Origin: Enterocloster bolteae
Lineage (GTDB): Bacteria > Bacillota > Clostridia > Lachnospirales > Lachnospiraceae
Length of the DNA stretch: 64,000 nt
Reading direction: 5' to 3'
Assembly (NCBI GenBank): GCA_021772025.1
Contig: JAETNT010000002.1
Coordinates: 62,001-126,000 of the forward strand
Below are positions 62,198 through 64,000 of this stretch, piece after piece. A program made the position numbers and the translations under genes. The stretch's first letter is position 1. Each line of letters starts with the position of its first letter. The notes under the pieces are model-generated. The model was not told the DNA's origin, did no database searches, and worked only from the letters and a program-made list of their open reading frames with translations.

Positions 62198-62860
62198 ATG
62201 CTGCCAAATGCCCCCTATTACCAAGCTATCCGTTCACTCGGGACCTTAATTCGGGTAAAAAAACATGATTTGCTTTCCAACCGCGCCCAGAAGGATAAAT
62301 ATGTTTATTGTCTGGAGCAAGGTCTTTGCGCCCTTCACAGCATTTCCACTGATGGCAGAGAACAGATTTACCAATATTTCTTTCCCGGAGATTTTATCGG
62401 ATTTATTCCTGCTTTTGTCAAAAGTTATCCTGACGAGACTTTTTATGCTTTTTCCATCACTGCTAAATCTGCCTGCCTTTTGTATCAGATTCCATACCGG
62501 ACATTTCTGGATTATGTAGATACTCACCCTGATTTTTACCGCTGGCTGTTTCAGGTTACGGTAGACCATTATGACAGCGCTCTGCGCCACTCCTATGCTC
62601 TTCAGGACGGCGATAACATTACCAGCCTCTGCCATGTTCTTCTGGAACTGTCTACCTGTCAAGGCGGAGTCTGCCTCCTTCCTAAAGACTTTTCCTATCC
62701 GGAGCTTGCCAACTATCTGGGGATTCACACCATAACGGTAACCCGCCTGATGGCCCGTCTTAAAGAAGCAGGAATCATAAGCAAACAGGGCCACCAGACC
62801 ATAATACAGGACATGAATGGTCTGATGGCCCTGGCTGAGAAGGGGGACGCTGCAAAGTGA
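62198..62860 (+). CDS. Crp/Fnr-family transcriptional regulator
   Basis: A 220-residue regulator with an N-terminal cyclic-nucleotide-binding-like beta-roll (about residues 15-125, GREQIYQYFFPGDFIGFIPAF) and a C-terminal winged helix (about 145-210, FSYPELANYLGIHTITVTRLMARLKEAGII). There is no N-terminal cysteine cluster as in Fnr, and the cAMP-binding arginine motif is not evident, so the effector is unknown. AAAGGA lies 9 nt before the ATG. It converges with the isomerase gene. Confidence 0.85.
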   Translation: MLPNAPYYQAIRSLGTLIRVKKHDLLSNRAQKDKYVYCLEQGLCALHSISTDGREQIYQYFFPGDFIGFIPAFVKSYPDETFYAFSITAKSACLLYQIPYRTFLDYVDTHPDFYRWLFQVTVDHYDSALRHSYALQDGDNITSLCHVLLELSTCQGGVCLLPKDFSYPELANYLGIHTITVTRLMARLKEAGIISKQGHQTIIQDMNGLMALAEKGDAAK

Positions 62861-62866
62861 ACTGCT

Positions 62867-63544
62867 TCAACTTATCATGTTGACTATTCCATCAACAAAT
62901 TCCTTCAGTTCATCATCCCTGCATCCTGCATAGAAGCAATCCAAGAATCTCGGGATCATACATTCCTTGACCAGCTCCGGATCAATCGCCTTTAACGCCT
63001 CAATCAATGGTTTCGCCACCTGCTTCTTCACCTCAAACAGCAGATCCGCATTGCGGTTCTGGGCCTCCTTGCGGCCGTCCGGATATCCCATGCCCTTGGG
63101 CGATCCAAATGCTCTGGAGAAAATATTATTTAGATTCAATTCTGCTCCCCAGCCAAATCCCTTTGCGTAAGGAATAGACAGCGCATTCCCGTTGTTAATC
63201 TGCAAAAACAAATAAGCATCCGTAGGCTCAATGCAATACCCGCACACAACTCCGGGATACATATTTAAAGACATTAAGGCGCCCTGCCCCGTACCGCATC
63301 CGGTTACCACAAAGTCTACGGCTCCGGAGTTTAAAAGGAGCGCTGCCTGGATACCTAAATGCAGATAAGTAAGTCTCGGATTTTCTTTTGTATATGCTTC
63401 CGGAACATCCTGATCCGTAAGAGGAGCCTCCATAGCCGCATTATAAACTTGATGCCCCATAGGCTCTACCACTGATTTTAGCTCCTTAACGATAATTCCG
63501 TTCTTCGGCGCCTGACTAAACTCATTAAGTACTGCAATCTTCAT
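62867..63544 (-). CDS. RpiB/LacA/LacB-family sugar-phosphate isomerase
   Basis: A 225-residue protein with the RpiB fold: FVVTGCGTGQGALMSLN carries the active-site Cys and the phosphate loop, and GIQAALLLNSGAVD precedes it. Classical RpiB is about 150 residues; the additional C-terminal 70 residues (PLIEALKAIDPELVKECMIP) mark a longer subgroup seen in Clostridia. It may isomerise an aldose phosphate other than ribose 5-phosphate. It overlaps the upstream aldo/keto reductase by 20 nt; AAAGGG lies before the ATG. Confidence 0.82.
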   Translation of the reverse strand: MKIAVLNEFSQAPKNGIIVKELKSVVEPMGHQVYNAAMEAPLTDQDVPEAYTKENPRLTYLHLGIQAALLLNSGAVDFVVTGCGTGQGALMSLNMYPGVVCGYCIEPTDAYLFLQINNGNALSIPYAKGFGWGAELNLNNIFSRAFGSPKGMGYPDGRKEAQNRNADLLFEVKKQVAKPLIEALKAIDPELVKECMIPRFLDCFYAGCRDDELKEFVDGIVNMIS

Positions 63545-64000
63545 TTTTATCCCTTTCTTTACTGAAAATAATTTTGCTTTCTGCTCCGCCTGCCTTTTGT
63601 ATCAGTTTATCCGCATCTTTTTTCATCCGCAAAAACTCTTCCTTCGTAAGACTGATATCCAACGACTTTGCCGTATCCTCAATCTGAGATAACTTTCTTG
63701 CTCCGCAAAGCACATTAATTTTCGGCGACAGCATAGAATTCCATTTAATGCACAAATTTGCCAACGTGCACTGATATTTTTCTGTCAAATCTCTCCATCC
63801 AGCCAGCATCCGGTTTACTTCCGAGATGTTTTCACTCCTCCACCAGAATTTTCCTTCCCGAACATCTCCAGGAGCGGCTATATAATTATCAGATGCCTTT
63901 CCCGCCAGAAGCCCTTGTTCAATAGGCGAATACGTCTGCAGAGAAATCCCATGTTCCTCACAAAAAGGCAGCAATTCTGTCTCTGGCTTTCTGTCCAAAA
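63525..64000 (-). CDS. Aldo/keto reductase, C-terminal part (cut by right edge)
   Basis: The last 158 residues or so of an aldo/keto reductase are visible; the gene continues beyond 64000. LPFCEEHGISLQTYSPIEQGLLAGK is the region after the catalytic barrel strands (key part SLQTYSPIEQG), and CGARKLSQIEDTAKSLDISLT is the NADPH-binding end of the family. The catalytic Asp, Tyr, Lys and His lie outside the window. It is cotranscribed with the RpiB-like gene, suggesting one sugar-derivative pathway. Confidence 0.82.
   Translation of the reverse strand, partial: LDRKPETELLPFCEEHGISLQTYSPIEQGLLAGKASDNYIAAPGDVREGKFWWRSENISEVNRMLAGWRDLTEKYQCTLANLCIKWNSMLSPKINVLCGARKLSQIEDTAKSLDISLTKEEFLRMKKDADKLIQKAGGAESKIIFSKERDKNEDCST

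Overview
The window reads as one chromosomal segment of a spore-forming, anaerobic, saccharolytic Clostridia, most like gut Lachnospiraceae. Supporting signs are Firmicutes-type genes (SigA-type rpoD, a SpoVAF/GerA-family germination protein, GlpP antiterminator, YesM/YesN two-component pair, HPr with His15 and Ser46, QueH, Bmp-type nucleoside importer), strong GGAGG ribosome sites, and many lipoprotein solute-binding genes. I saw no rRNA, tRNA, CRISPR array, insertion sequence, prophage or frameshifted gene; both ends cut through genes.

Region by region. 1-5.7 kb: a sugar-binding lipoprotein (minus strand, with the first codons of a downstream gene at the left edge) faces a plus-strand sulfatase, ROK regulator and OPA-type transporter operon; a palindrome lies exactly inside the -35/-10 spacer of the lipoprotein promoter. 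5.7-17.7 kb: a beta-glucoside locus. A binding protein, two permeases and a domain-permuted GH3 enzyme are transcribed leftward, two GH94 phosphorylases rightward, and an AraC regulator closes the block. 17.7-32.7 kb: mostly housekeeping genes (HPr, queH, rpoD, lipid kinase, mutY, birA, argF, patatin, SPFH/NfeD pair, rRNA methyltransferase, nadE, MATE, Rrf2, tcdA). 32.7-41.8 kb: a nucleoside uptake and salvage operon (BmpA-type lipoprotein, ATPase, two permeases, a large PHP-like DUF3604 protein, deoC, pyrimidine-nucleoside phosphorylase). 42-45.2 kb: a YesN/YesM pair with a well-formed promoter and direct repeats. 45.2-45.8 kb: a long intergenic region that appears to hold a small RNA gene with its own promoter and terminator, then a sigma-G-like promoter before spoVAF.

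47.2-60.4 kb is a glycerol-3-phosphate island: glpP antiterminator, glycerophosphodiesterase, an UgpB/A/E-like importer, a YesL protein, a HAD-IIA phosphatase, a three-gene FAD/Fe-S glycerol-3-phosphate dehydrogenase set (GlpA-like, FAD oxidoreductase, DUF1667), MgtC and glpK. The leaders of both the dehydrogenase operon and glpK contain an intrinsic terminator between promoter and start codon, as expected for GlpP antitermination targets, and the importer leader may hold a third. 60.5-64 kb: pentapeptide-repeat protein, YitT, Crp/Fnr regulator, RpiB-like isomerase and a partial aldo/keto reductase.

Most promising for follow-up are the small RNA at 45349-45484 with two near-identical GGGG-loop hairpins, the PHP/DUF3604 protein inside the nucleoside operon, and the glp leaders combined with a GlpK that appears to lack the histidine phosphorylated by HPr in other Firmicutes. 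Functional calls rest on reading translated sequences and motifs by eye; no database search was run.
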